Shown here one piece after another: positions 7,016-13,602 of a stretch of 15,883 bases of DNA; the stretch's first letter is position 1, and each line of letters starts with the position of its first letter. The stretch lies in contig DGZL01000029.1 of assembly GCA_002398515.1 (NCBI GenBank), positions 17,546 through 33,428 on the forward strand, read 5' to 3'. The position numbers and the translations under genes are program-made. The notes beneath the pieces are model-generated. The model saw only the letters and a list, made by a program, of their open reading frames with translations, ran no database searches and was not told where the DNA came from. The stretch comes from Firmicutes bacterium UBA4981 (GTDB taxonomy: Bacteria > Bacillota > SHA-98 > UBA4971).

Positions 7016-8377
7016 TCAGTCTGCGATTCCGTACTCCTTAATCTTGTTTTGCAGAGTCCTTCTGCTGATCTTCAAGATTTCAGCAGCTTGTGTACGGTTT
7101 CTGTTAGTCGCCCCGAGAACTCTGATGATATGGGCTTTTTCCACTTCCTTAATTGATCTTGGTTTATCGGAAGCAGCTCCGTCCGGATTATTCTGATCTG
7201 ACAGAGGCGCATTTATTGCAGGCAGACCTATGAAGAGATTATCCCCTTCGATAACAGGTCCCTTCGCGAAAATCACTGCACGCTCAATGCAGTTCTCCAA
7301 CTCCCTGACATTCCCCGGCCAATCATATGCCATCAATTTCTCCATTGCTTCCTCTGAAATTGATTCTACCTTCTTACCCAGCGCATCAGAGTAGTATCGC
7401 AAGAATTTTTCAGCAAGTAAGCTGATATCTGTTTTCCTCTCGCGAAGCGGTGGAATATAAATCGGCACCACACTGAGGCGATAGTAGAGATCCTCCCTGA
7501 AGTCACCTGTTGCCACCAGTTCAATGAGGTTCTTGTTAGTCGCTGAGATAATACGCGCATCAACTGACCGAGTCTCAGAACTCCCTACTCTCTCGAACTC
7601 TTTCTCTTGTGTAACTCTTAACAGTTTCGCCTGCATAGCAGGGCTCATTTCCGCAATTTCATCTAGGAATATGGTTCCGGAATCAGCCATTTCAAAGCGG
7701 CCGAGCCTGGTTGCTACCGCAGAAGTAAAAGCTCCGCGTTCATGGCCGAAAAGCTCAGATTCCAGCAGCCCTTCGGGAATAGCAGCGCAGTTGACCTTCA
7801 TAAAAGGTCTCGTCTCCCTGTGACTGCAGTCATGAATTGCTTTCGCCAGGAGTTCCTTACCTGTGCCCGTCTCGCCGTATATCAGAACACTGGCGTTAGT
7901 AGGCGCCACATAGTCAATCATATCGAAAATCTCTTGCATCTCATCGGTAGATCCAATCATCTCAAAATTCCGTTGTCTTCCGTCTCTGGTGCGGGGTGTA
8001 CGGAAAAAGGACGCTCCCAACTCGAGCGCGCTTGCTACTGTAGTCTTGAGTTGCTCAATCTTGAATGGTTTTGTGATGTAATCGTAGGCGCCGATCTTCA
8101 TGGCCTGGATAGCGGTATCAACCGACGAATAAGCAGTAATCATGATAGTCGCAGTCTGGGGTACTTGGCGCTTGATTTCACGCAAGATATCGAGCCCGCT
8201 CATATCAGGAAGTCTGAGATCGAGAATAGCTACATGAAAATCACCGGAGGATGCCTTTGAAAGCGCATCTCGACCATTTCCGGCAACATCTACATCATAA
8301 CCTTCTTCTGATAGGATATTTGATAGAACATCCAGCATGTTAGGCTCATCATCTACTATAAGCACTCTGCGTTCCAC
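7016..8377 (-). CDS. NtrC-family sigma-54-dependent response regulator
   Basis: Transcriptional activator that would remodel sigma-54 RNA polymerase when phosphorylated. Numbering from the longer ATG frame (8386, 456 residues): receiver 7-120 with Asp12-Asp13, phospho-acceptor Asp56, Thr84 and Lys106; AAA+ domain with Walker A GETGTGKE (171-178), GAFTSA (218-223) in place of GAFTGA, Walker B GTIFLDEI (237-244) and arginine finger region FREDLYYRL (296-304); Fis-type helix-turn-helix at about 413-454. ATG 8386 directly abuts its AAAGGG site, whereas GTG 8377 has 9-base spacing, so 8377 is preferred. The kinase gene follows 12 bases after the stop. A position beside flagellar genes recalls the FlgR/FlgS pair of epsilonproteobacteria, but no sigma-54 promoter was found in the window. 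Confidence 0.92.
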   Translation of the reverse strand: MERRVLIVDDEPNMLDVLSNILSEEGYDVDVAGNGRDALSKASSGDFHVAILDLRLPDMSGLDILREIKRQVPQTATIMITAYSSVDTAIQAMKIGAYDYITKPFKIEQLKTTVASALELGASFFRTPRTRDGRQRNFEMIGSTDEMQEIFDMIDYVAPTNASVLIYGETGTGKELLAKAIHDCSHRETRPFMKVNCAAIPEGLLESELFGHERGAFTSAVATRLGRFEMADSGTIFLDEIAEMSPAMQAKLLRVTQEKEFERVGSSETRSVDARIISATNKNLIELVATGDFREDLYYRLSVVPIYIPPLRERKTDISLLAEKFLRYYSDALGKKVESISEEAMEKLMAYDWPGNVRELENCIERAVIFAKGPVIEGDNLFIGLPAINAPLSDQNNPDGAASDKPRSIKEVEKAHIIRVLGATNRNRTQAAEILKISRRTLQNKIKEYGIAD

Positions 8378-8488
8378 GTTCGACATCCCTTTATCGCTAT
8401 GGTAATAATAAGCAAAAACCTCTTTTGCATGACAAGAACATCCACATTACCCATTGTTTCGACACTTGGATAGTATTTCCTTCTTGTC

Positions 8489-8935
8489 TTACCTTTCTCG
8501 ATCCAGGAACATCGAAGAGGAACTCGAAGCGCTGACTTCACCATAAGCGCGGGTTGCAATCTTGCTGTGCTCCAGAGCCGCAATCTCCTCTTCAAGGATG
8601 ACTTTATGCTCTACGAGAATGGAGCGAAGTCGGTTATTGGCAAGTATAGCTTTCCCGTGCGAGATCAAAGCTTGTTCTCTGGCCTCTTCTACATCTTCAG
8701 GAATCCGGCCGGAAAACTCTTTCTCTAGGTTTCGTCTTTCTGCTTCCAGTTGAGCTATGGCTTCTATACGTTCTCCACGCCCCAGCAAGCAATCGCATAA
8801 TGCGGAGAAATCTCCTCCGGTCGCGAGCTCCTCGCCACGCTCTGTGTACTGTATGACTTCCTTGAAGAGTCTCGCTTCAGTTTCGTAGCTTTCAACCAAA
8901 TCGCGGACAATCCCCAGAGCCGGATTTTCCTTCAC
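8489..8935 (-). CDS. FliT/FlgN-like flagellar export chaperone (small coiled coil)
   Basis: A 148-residue, almost wholly helical protein without signal or membrane segments. The stretch GDFSALCDCLLGRGERIEAI followed by a LEAERRNLE segment resembles the FliT/FlgN pattern of a helical hairpin with 'gdf..L...l..R...i..L' spacing. It ends in a serine-rich tail. Its place directly after fliD is where FliT sits in Bacillus, which supports a chaperone role for FliD or for FlgK/FlgL, with FlgN not seen elsewhere here. The start is GTG 8935, with GGGAGGGTGA upstream. The family call is tentative because these chaperones have little sequence conservation; that it belongs to the flagellar operon is more secure. 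Confidence 0.6.
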   Translation of the reverse strand: MKENPALGIVRDLVESYETEARLFKEVIQYTERGEELATGGDFSALCDCLLGRGERIEAIAQLEAERRNLEKEFSGRIPEDVEEAREQALISHGKAILANNRLRSILVEHKVILEEEIAALEHSKIATRAYGEVSASSSSSMFLDRER

Positions 8936-8969
8936 TTGTCTCGTTCACCCTCCCGTCTCGATTAATATT

Positions 8970-8991
8970 ACAAGGCCGGTGACGACCTTGT
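8970..8991 (-). other. RNA hairpin between fliD and the FliT-like gene
   Basis: In the minus-strand transcript ACAAGGUCG and CGGCCUUGU form a 9-bp stem with a UCAC loop. One of the pairs is U-G, which becomes a C-A mismatch on the opposite strand, so the structure favours the transcribed sense. AAUAUUAA follows rather than a U-run, so it is not a standard terminator. It may protect or separate the fliD message. Confidence 0.4.
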
Positions 8992-9003
8992 CAAAACACT
9001 CCC

Positions 9004-10458
9004 CTAATACATCAAAGACATATAGGAAGACTGGGACATGAAGCTGTTTATCATGGCGCTTTGAGCACTGACAAGAGTAAGCGCATTAAGTAGTGACGAA
9101 AATTGAGTTCTCAAGGCTTTCTCTCTCATTTCTAGCCGTCCTTCCAGGCTTTTCACCCGCGAATCAATGGTAGTGATCTGGTTGCTTATGGCTTTTCGCT
9201 GTCTGTCAATGATACCTGCAGAGCTTACAAAAGGATCCATAAGGTTCCTGACCCTTCGAGCGACGCCGTCTTCAGATGCAAGCAAGTCAAGGACGCTGTC
9301 AGGGTTTTCCGCAAGAGCCTTGTCAAGCTTTGACTCACTGGCGATACTTAGCTGCCCGCTTCTGTCACGGGCAATACCGAGATCAAAGAGCCTTACAATC
9401 GTCGGGGATTCGGTTCCTTCTACCTTCGTTTGAACAGCTCTGGCCATTCTTATCTTAAGGTCAAGGTAGACAGCTTCACCTGCAAGATCCCCTCGTATCC
9501 CGCCATGGGCATCAACCATGGTCTTATTCTGCAGGAATTTCATTGTCGAGTTATAGCTTGTGACAAATGCTTTGAGCCTTGCCTTTATCCCGTTAGTATC
9601 AGGCTTGATTTCTAAGCCCACCGCCTGAGCTCCTGACTCCTGAGCTTTCTTGAACGTCAGGGTGATACCTGGTATAGCGTCGCTGACTACACTAGATGAC
9701 CTTAAAAAGTCAAGACCGTTCAAGTTAAACTTGGCATCCAACGAGTCCCTGGCAACAAGATAACCACCTGTTTCCCCTGATGACTGACTTTCCGAGGATG
9801 TTCCGGATAATGCCAGGATATTATGAGATCCACCTGACTCACTGAGGACTATGGCATTAGCGCTGCCTGAGGATTTTGATTCAATGACAAGGCGCGCTGT
9901 GCCTGCCTCCTCACAAACAACAGTAGCGCTGACACAAGAACCTGCTTCAGAACGGTTGATTGCAGTAGCCATATTTGTCAAGACAGTGGAATTATCATCA
10001 CCTTCAGAAATAGAGATCAGGACTTCGTATGAGGTATCTCCCACCGTGACGGTGAAGGTCTTGTCTCCGGAACCCGCATTGTCTGAGATCTCAGTCGCGG
10101 ACGATGTAAATCGCCCTGAAATCACCACATCATTACGTGCAAGTCTTTCTACGAATATACTATATGATGCTTCTTGCGCCTCAGGCCCGGCTTGTGCAGT
10201 AAACACATTTGCGTCACCGGACACTGCTGTCTTAGCGTCATAAAGAGATTCGGTATCCGTAGGAACAAGCGCATCTGATACGTTCCTTAAGGAGAGCAGT
10301 GAAGAGTTAAGATCTTGGAACATAGCTGACCTGGTGGAAAGAGTCTCCTTAGTCTTCTTTAAGGTGTCCATAGGTTTTGATTCTATCGCCATATACTGCT
10401 TGATGAGCTCTTCGATTTGAGACGATTGTCCTCCGATAGAAGACAGTCCGATACCCAC
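9004..10458 (-). CDS. fliD: Flagellar filament cap protein FliD (HAP2)
   Basis: Cap protein at the filament tip that helps flagellin subunits fold and insert. About 484 residues. The N terminus (GIGLSSIGGQSSQIEELIKQYM, broken here only by an ordinary helix pattern, followed by KPMDTLKK) aligns with the FliD start motif of the form SGLxSGIDtdsLIeqLM. The middle, about 130-240, contains a beta-rich flagellin-IN-like repeat (TFTVTVGDTSYEV). The C-terminal third is coiled coil (SNQITTIDSRVKSLEGRLE) ending in a hydrophobic MSQSSYMSLMY. GTG 10467 is only 1 base after GTGAGG, so GTG 10458 with 10-base spacing is preferred. It follows flaG by about 20 bases. Confidence 0.94.
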   Translation of the reverse strand: MGIGLSSIGGQSSQIEELIKQYMAIESKPMDTLKKTKETLSTRSAMFQDLNSSLLSLRNVSDALVPTDTESLYDAKTAVSGDANVFTAQAGPEAQEASYSIFVERLARNDVVISGRFTSSATEISDNAGSGDKTFTVTVGDTSYEVLISISEGDDNSTVLTNMATAINRSEAGSCVSATVVCEEAGTARLVIESKSSGSANAIVLSESGGSHNILALSGTSSESQSSGETGGYLVARDSLDAKFNLNGLDFLRSSSVVSDAIPGITLTFKKAQESGAQAVGLEIKPDTNGIKARLKAFVTSYNSTMKFLQNKTMVDAHGGIRGDLAGEAVYLDLKIRMARAVQTKVEGTESPTIVRLFDLGIARDRSGQLSIASESKLDKALAENPDSVLDLLASEDGVARRVRNLMDPFVSSAGIIDRQRKAISNQITTIDSRVKSLEGRLEMREKALRTQFSSLLNALTLVSAQSAMINSFMSQSSYMSLMY

Positions 10459-10477
10459 AGCCTGCACACCTCACTTT

Positions 10478-10879
10478 TCACCGCATCTCATCTATTACAA
10501 GGCCTCCCACGATATCCTGAAACTCCGATAGCCAGGACATTACTGACACGAGATCTTCCGGTGGAACATGCCGGATGATCTCGTTAGTCAAGTTATCTAT
10601 AACCTTTATAGTAATACGTCCTGATTTGTCATCAATACTGAAGGCTATCCGGATATCGCTTACAGGCTGTATATAGCTTTCAGTATCCTGGTTCCCTCCA
10701 GCTTGAGCCTCATTCCGATGAGTTGATCCCCCTGGTTTACCTGTACGCATATGCCGGCGTTCAGTGCTATCTTCGACGTTTTTCGAATTGACTCCGGAAA
10801 ATCGGTCACAAGCTCCGTCGCAGAACCTTGCGCACATGTCCACGCTCTTTAGGTTCACTGCTGCCAGTGTGTATTCCAA
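10478..10879 (-). CDS. flaG: FlaG family flagellar protein with cysteine-rich N terminus
   Basis: The 133-residue protein ends in a FlaG domain (about 72-133): DIRIAFSIDDKSGRITIKV, then a IDNLTNEIIRHVPPEDL segment, matching the family pattern 'F..de..g..vvkViD..tgeviRqiPpee'. FlaG influences filament length in several bacteria by an unsettled mechanism. The first 70 residues are low in order and carry Cys16, Cys20 and Cys24 in a CX3CX3C array. The start is TTG 10879 with a GGGGTGATT site that overlaps the fliS stop, so the two genes are probably translationally coupled. Placement between fliS and fliD is typical. Confidence 0.88.
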   Translation of the reverse strand: MEYTLAAVNLKSVDMCARFCDGACDRFSGVNSKNVEDSTERRHMRTGKPGGSTHRNEAQAGGNQDTESYIQPVSDIRIAFSIDDKSGRITIKVIDNLTNEIIRHVPPEDLVSVMSWLSEFQDIVGGLVIDEMR

Positions 10880-10885
10880 AGAGAA

Positions 10886-11257
10886 TCACCCCGCTACCTG
10901 AGGCGTACCGGATTTCTTCCGCAACGTCTCTCCCCATATTTCGCGGAGAGGACGTATCACGGAAGTCGCCCCGTCAAAATCGTCTTCACGTACTTTATCC
11001 ATAGCGTACCGGTAAAGCCTGAAAAGCCCTACTGCTATCTCCCCTTGAGAGAAATCAAGTGCATCGATAAGCTCAGCCAACCCCCGTGAGGCCTTAGTCT
11101 TGTCTTTCAGATTACACGCGGCTATCACACAGTCATATACCATTAGGACTAATCTCTCCGGACTCTCAGTCATGACCTGCTGAGTGCGGTAGGCATCTAC
11201 TGCGCTGATCCCTCGATAAGCCGCTCCTGCCTGCAACATATCAACTGCAACATCCAT
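10886..11257 (-). CDS. fliS: Flagellin export chaperone FliS
   Basis: Cytosolic four-helix chaperone that binds the C-terminal helices of flagellin and stops premature polymerisation. At 123 residues it has the usual family length. The motif AYRTQQVMTESPERLVLMVYD (positions about 21-42, here longer than a window quote and so summarised: Tyr-rich start, SPE, LVLMVYD) is the FliS hallmark. Helices with FSQGEIAVGLFRLYRYAMDK follow. Its ATG 11257 has a GGTGG site with 9-base spacing. It is the first gene after flagellin, separated by a strong hairpin. FliS also takes part in FliW/flagellin partner switching in Bacillus. Confidence 0.93.
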   Translation of the reverse strand: MDVAVDMLQAGAAYRGISAVDAYRTQQVMTESPERLVLMVYDCVIAACNLKDKTKASRGLAELIDALDFSQGEIAVGLFRLYRYAMDKVREDDFDGATSVIRPLREIWGETLRKKSGTPQVAG

Positions 11258-11292
11258 CTGCCATAACCACCGCCTTTACCAGCCTCATGTTC

Positions 11293-11323
11293 AGAAGGGG
11301 AGGGAGAGCCCCTTCTCCCTCCC
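11293..11323 (-). other. Two mutually exclusive hairpins after the flagellin gene
   Basis: The inverted repeat 11298-11307/11314-11323 (GGGAGGGAGA with TCTCCCTCCC) forms a perfect 10-bp stem with a 6-base loop. An overlapping repeat 11293-11300/11309-11316 (AGAAGGGG with CCCCTTCT) forms an 8-bp stem. They share bases and cannot coexist. In the transcript, CUUCUGAAC rather than a U-run follows, so this is more likely a 3' end stabiliser or partial terminator than a full intrinsic terminator. Confidence 0.65.
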
Positions 11324-11364
11324 GTCCAACTCAATACGTCTTTACGTCTGTTTCGAGCGTAGTC

Positions 11365-12537
11365 TTATCTGAACAGGGCCAATATCGCTTGTGGCGCTAC
11401 GTTCGCCTGGGCAAGCATCGCTGTGGCTGTCTGCTGCAAGATCTGAAGCTTCGTCGCCTCCAACTGCTCTGCTGCCATGTCAGCGTTCATGATACGGCTG
11501 TAGGCTGCTTCTGTGTTGATCTTGGCAACGACTAAGGTCTCTTCCTTGAAGGTCAGCCTGGATACAGACGCGCCGATTTTGGCGATGCTGTCGCTTACTG
11601 CTGCAATAGCGTCATCGATCTTTTTCATGTATGCAGTTGCGCCTTCGTTCGAGGAAACAACAGCGCCAGGTGTGTAGTCAATGGTAATTGCTTCTGCCGT
11701 GCTTCCAGGTGTTTCGCCAAGTGTTATCTTGAAGCCACACCCAAAGTCAACTTCGTTACCCCAGGCAGCGTTCGCATCAGCCTCCGTCTCCGCAGTCCCA
11801 CCAATTGTCTTTGTGATAGGAGTAAACCCAGTCGGCCCGGTAAGCTGGCCAGTCAACGTATCCCAAGTATCCGTACCGTCTCCCTGTTCCCACGTGACAC
11901 TAATGCTGTACTGCCCTGCCTCCGCCTTAGTTCCAGTCACCTCAGCAAGTTCTACTCCTGTAACCACGCTATCAAGCGCACTGCCTTCAGCGAGCCCGAT
12001 AGACAGCAAGGTCACACCGAGGTCTTTCGCATTATGCGGCTTAGAGAGCTCAATGGGTGTAACCCCTTCAGACAGGTACCCTGTCTGGAACTTGAGACTG
12101 GTGGTGCCATCGATCAGAGGTGTGCCGTTCCATTCAGTCTCCTCAACAATCTTATCGATTTCGGTCAGGAGTTCGTCGATTTGCTTTCTTATAGCTTCGC
12201 GCTCAGCCACGCCCAGGGCATCGTTAGCAGCCTGCTCCGATTTGTCCCTTATCACAAGAAGTATGTCGTTTATCTTGGTAAGGCCGGCCTCAGCCACAGA
12301 AAGCAAGTTCTTGGCATCACCGATGTTGTCCAAAGCGACCCCCAGGCCTCGGCTCTTCGCGTTGAACTTAGTGGCAATCGTGAGCCCTGCAGGGTCATCA
12401 GCAGCCTCATTGATCCTTTTACCGGTAGCGAGACGTAACTGGTGGATTCCTAGCTTTGTGTTGACACTGTTGAGGGCATTAAGTGAGTTCAAACCGGCAA
12501 TGTTCGATGCAATACGCGTAATATCCGCCTGTGCCAT
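11365..12537 (-). CDS. fliC/hag: Flagellin, the filament subunit
   Basis: Structural subunit of the flagellar filament, 390 residues, exported by the flagellar type III system without a signal peptide. The N-terminal D0/D1 region (1-150) includes LATGKRINEAADDPAGLTIA and a WNGTPLIDG segment. The C-terminal D1/D0 region (about 300-390) includes MNADMAAEQLEATKLQILQQ and the ending AQANVAPQAILALFR. Between them, about 160-298 is a variable surface domain rich in Gly, Thr and Glu, with the only cysteine (Cys267). The start is ATG 12537, with AAGGAGG at 9-base spacing. A SigD-type promoter lies at 12743-12769, and the leader carries candidate CsrA sites. fliS follows. Confidence 0.97.
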   Translation of the reverse strand: MAQADITRIASNIAGLNSLNALNSVNTKLGIHQLRLATGKRINEAADDPAGLTIATKFNAKSRGLGVALDNIGDAKNLLSVAEAGLTKINDILLVIRDKSEQAANDALGVAEREAIRKQIDELLTEIDKIVEETEWNGTPLIDGTTSLKFQTGYLSEGVTPIELSKPHNAKDLGVTLLSIGLAEGSALDSVVTGVELAEVTGTKAEAGQYSISVTWEQGDGTDTWDTLTGQLTGPTGFTPITKTIGGTAETEADANAAWGNEVDFGCGFKITLGETPGSTAEAITIDYTPGAVVSSNEGATAYMKKIDDAIAAVSDSIAKIGASVSRLTFKEETLVVAKINTEAAYSRIMNADMAAEQLEATKLQILQQTATAMLAQANVAPQAILALFR

Positions 12538-12546
12538 TCTCTATTA

Positions 12547-12556
12547 CCTCCTTGTA
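12547..12556 (-). promoter_or_regulatory. Flagellin RBS overlapping a CsrA consensus site
   Basis: In the transcript the SD is embedded in UACAAGGAGG. UACAAGGA matches the CsrA binding consensus (RUACARGGAUGU) at its core, with the GGA inside the ribosome-binding site. CsrA bound here would block flagellin translation, as shown for hag in Bacillus subtilis; for this genome it is an inference from the match and the adjacent csrA-fliW genes. Confidence 0.65.
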
Positions 12557-12577
12557 GTTTTCCTGCTTACAGCAGTA

Positions 12578-12593
12578 TGAGGATCCTTCCTCA
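12578..12593 (-). promoter_or_regulatory. Hairpin presenting GGA: upstream CsrA site
   Basis: UGAGG and CCUCA form a 5-bp stem with the hexaloop AAGGAU, the preferred presentation of a CsrA-binding GGA. It lies about 35 bases upstream of the GGA on the RBS, so a CsrA dimer could bridge both sites. A second small hairpin (CUGCU, GUA, AGCAG; 12563-12575) lies between them. Confidence 0.6.
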
Positions 12594-12609
12594 GACTGTG
12601 CTTGCTATT

Positions 12610-12631
12610 TGCGGGGCACAGCCTACCCGCA
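12610..12631 (-). other. GC-rich hairpin in the flagellin leader
   Basis: In the transcript UGCGGG pairs with CCCGCA (6 bp) around the 10-base loop UAGGCUGUGC. It lies in the middle of the roughly 200-base leader. No U-run follows. Its role is unknown; it may help fold the leader or stabilise the mRNA. Confidence 0.4.
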
Positions 12632-12672
12632 TGTAGCTAGAGCGCTTCACCTTACTTGTGCAGCCTTGCCGC

Positions 12673-12701
12673 TTAACCTACCAGGATCAGAATCACCTCC
12701 T
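12673..12701 (-). promoter_or_regulatory. Second SD and five-codon frame in the flagellin leader
   Basis: AGGAGGUGAU (12701-12692) is a near-perfect SD far upstream of the flagellin start. Five bases after AGGAGG, a CTG (12690) opens CTG ATC CTG GTA GGT TAA (ends 12673). An ATG at 12704 overlapping the SD gives only ATG AGG AGG TGA. The site could be a translated leader, a ribosome standby site or a third CsrA target (it contains AGGA). Confidence 0.35.
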
Positions 12702-12742
12702 CATTTATCAGTTAATGGACATGTTTATCCTTTCACATAAAC

Positions 12743-12769
12743 ATATCGGCAAATTTCAAAGGAAGTTTA
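12743..12769 (-). promoter_or_regulatory. SigD (sigma-28) promoter of the flagellin gene
   Basis: The minus strand reads TAAA (12769-12766), a 15-base spacer, then GCCGATAT (12750-12743). This matches the SigD/FliA consensus TAAA-N15-GCCGATAA with one final base changed. Transcription should begin near 12736, giving a leader of about 199 bases. It is the only such match noticed in the window, and fits late-class expression of flagellin. Confidence 0.88.
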
Positions 12770-12824
12770 GGCAAGTATGCACTGACACCAGAGGAGTGAT
12801 AGTCAATGTAGCTTAATGAGATAT

Positions 12825-13109
12825 TCATTCACCTGGAGAAGATATGGAGTTGCCCGGCGGACTCTCTTTCTCTTTGAGCCAGGCCTCAGAAAGAGCGTTG
12901 AGATCCTCGGCTGTGGCACCGGACGCTGCCAGGTTTTCTCGCCTTATCTCTTCATAGATTTCCTCACGGAATATCTTGTACTTTGCAGGCGCAGTTATTC
13001 CAAGGGTCACGTAAGGCCTGCCGGATCTTGTGCTTACAGAAATGACTGTCACTTTGATATCATCATCTATGACAATACTCTCACCGCTGCGCCGAGTTAG
13101 AACCAGCAC
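12825..13109 (-). CDS. csrA: Translational regulator CsrA
   Basis: RNA-binding homodimer that represses flagellin translation by covering the RBS. The core (1-60) has MLVLTRRSGESIVIDDDIKV, then a VTLGITAP strand and YKIFREEIYEEIRREN, with RNA-contact residues equivalent to Arg6 and Arg44 at Arg6 and Arg48. The protein is 94 residues, longer than the usual 60-75, because of a C-terminal helical and Ser/Pro tail of about 30 residues. The start is GTG 13109, inside the end of fliW (29-base overlap), which indicates translational coupling. The flagellin promoter lies between this gene and flagellin, and no terminator was seen, so read-through is possible. Confidence 0.95.
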   Translation of the reverse strand: MLVLTRRSGESIVIDDDIKVTVISVSTRSGRPYVTLGITAPAKYKIFREEIYEEIRRENLAASGATAEDLNALSEAWLKEKESPPGNSISSPGE

Positions 13110-13518
13110 CTACTACCCCAGCCTTTCTACTACGGACCTGCTCCGGGAAAAGATAAGCCTTAAGAGGGTAGTCACTCTCTCTCAGTAGCACTTGCCTCAT
13201 CCGGCCTGACTCTTCGTTTACAACTATCGGTGCAAAGCAATTTCCCGTCGCCCATAAGGGATCATGAGTTACGGTAACAATTACATACACTTTCGCATCT
13301 GATATGGAATCTACCCCAATAGTTTCTAACTCATTATTAGGTACTTCCGGCAGATAGTCCTCCCAAAACAGCCCGGGTTCTACCACGATGAAACTGAGGT
13401 CGCAGTCACAGTCTACAGCCTTGAGCCACACAAACGGGCCTGGTTCTTCTGCCTGAACCAGCTCGTAATCGTGTATATCTTCAAACCCCAATAATCCTTC
13501 ACTACAGACGAGTCTCAT
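13081..13518 (-). CDS. fliW: Flagellar assembly factor FliW, CsrA antagonist
   Basis: FliW binds CsrA allosterically and relieves repression of flagellin; free flagellin in turn sequesters FliW, so the three form a homeostatic loop. The 145-residue protein has family features: GLLGFEDIHDYELV near the start, PGPFVWLKAV, FIVVEPGLFWEDY (about 63-75), a VIVTVTHDP strand and the segment FAPIVVNEESGRMRQVLL. The start is ATG 13518 with AAGGAG and 9-base spacing. The last 10 residues are encoded by bases that also encode the start of CsrA in another frame. It lies 84 bases after flgL. Confidence 0.94.
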   Translation of the reverse strand: MRLVCSEGLLGFEDIHDYELVQAEEPGPFVWLKAVDCDCDLSFIVVEPGLFWEDYLPEVPNNELETIGVDSISDAKVYVIVTVTHDPLWATGNCFAPIVVNEESGRMRQVLLRESDYPLKAYLFPEQVRSRKAGVVGAGSNSAQR

Positions 13519-13602
13519 ACTATTCCGCTCCTTGCGTCGGTTTACGCCAAGAGTTTTGAGTAATGCCCACGATAAGCCTGTCCAAAATCACACCGCCGGC
13601 TC

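Noticed and set aside
6982..7016. An 11-codon frame (TGATG overlap) between the regulator and the kinase
   Set aside because: Its ATG overlaps the regulator stop, but there is no SD at a usable distance and nothing else supports it.
8405..8435. A sigma-A promoter before the response regulator gene (TTGTCA, TATTAT)
   Set aside because: The boxes are poor and the spacer is 19 bases; a GCAAAA/TTTTGC hairpin fills the spacer. Chance matches in an AT-rich gap are as likely.
11293..11323. A Rho-independent terminator after flagellin
   Set aside because: The stem is strong but no U-run follows in the sense of transcription, so it is listed as a hairpin only.
11681..12580. A 299-codon plus-strand frame opposite flagellin
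   Set aside because: It is the complement of a clear flagellin gene; its Ser/Pro/Val-rich translation mirrors flagellin codons and it has no SD or domain.
12600..12736. A cyclic-di-GMP riboswitch in the flagellin leader
   Set aside because: The region has GC hairpins, but the conserved GEMM core sequences were not found, so only an unclassified structured leader is reported.
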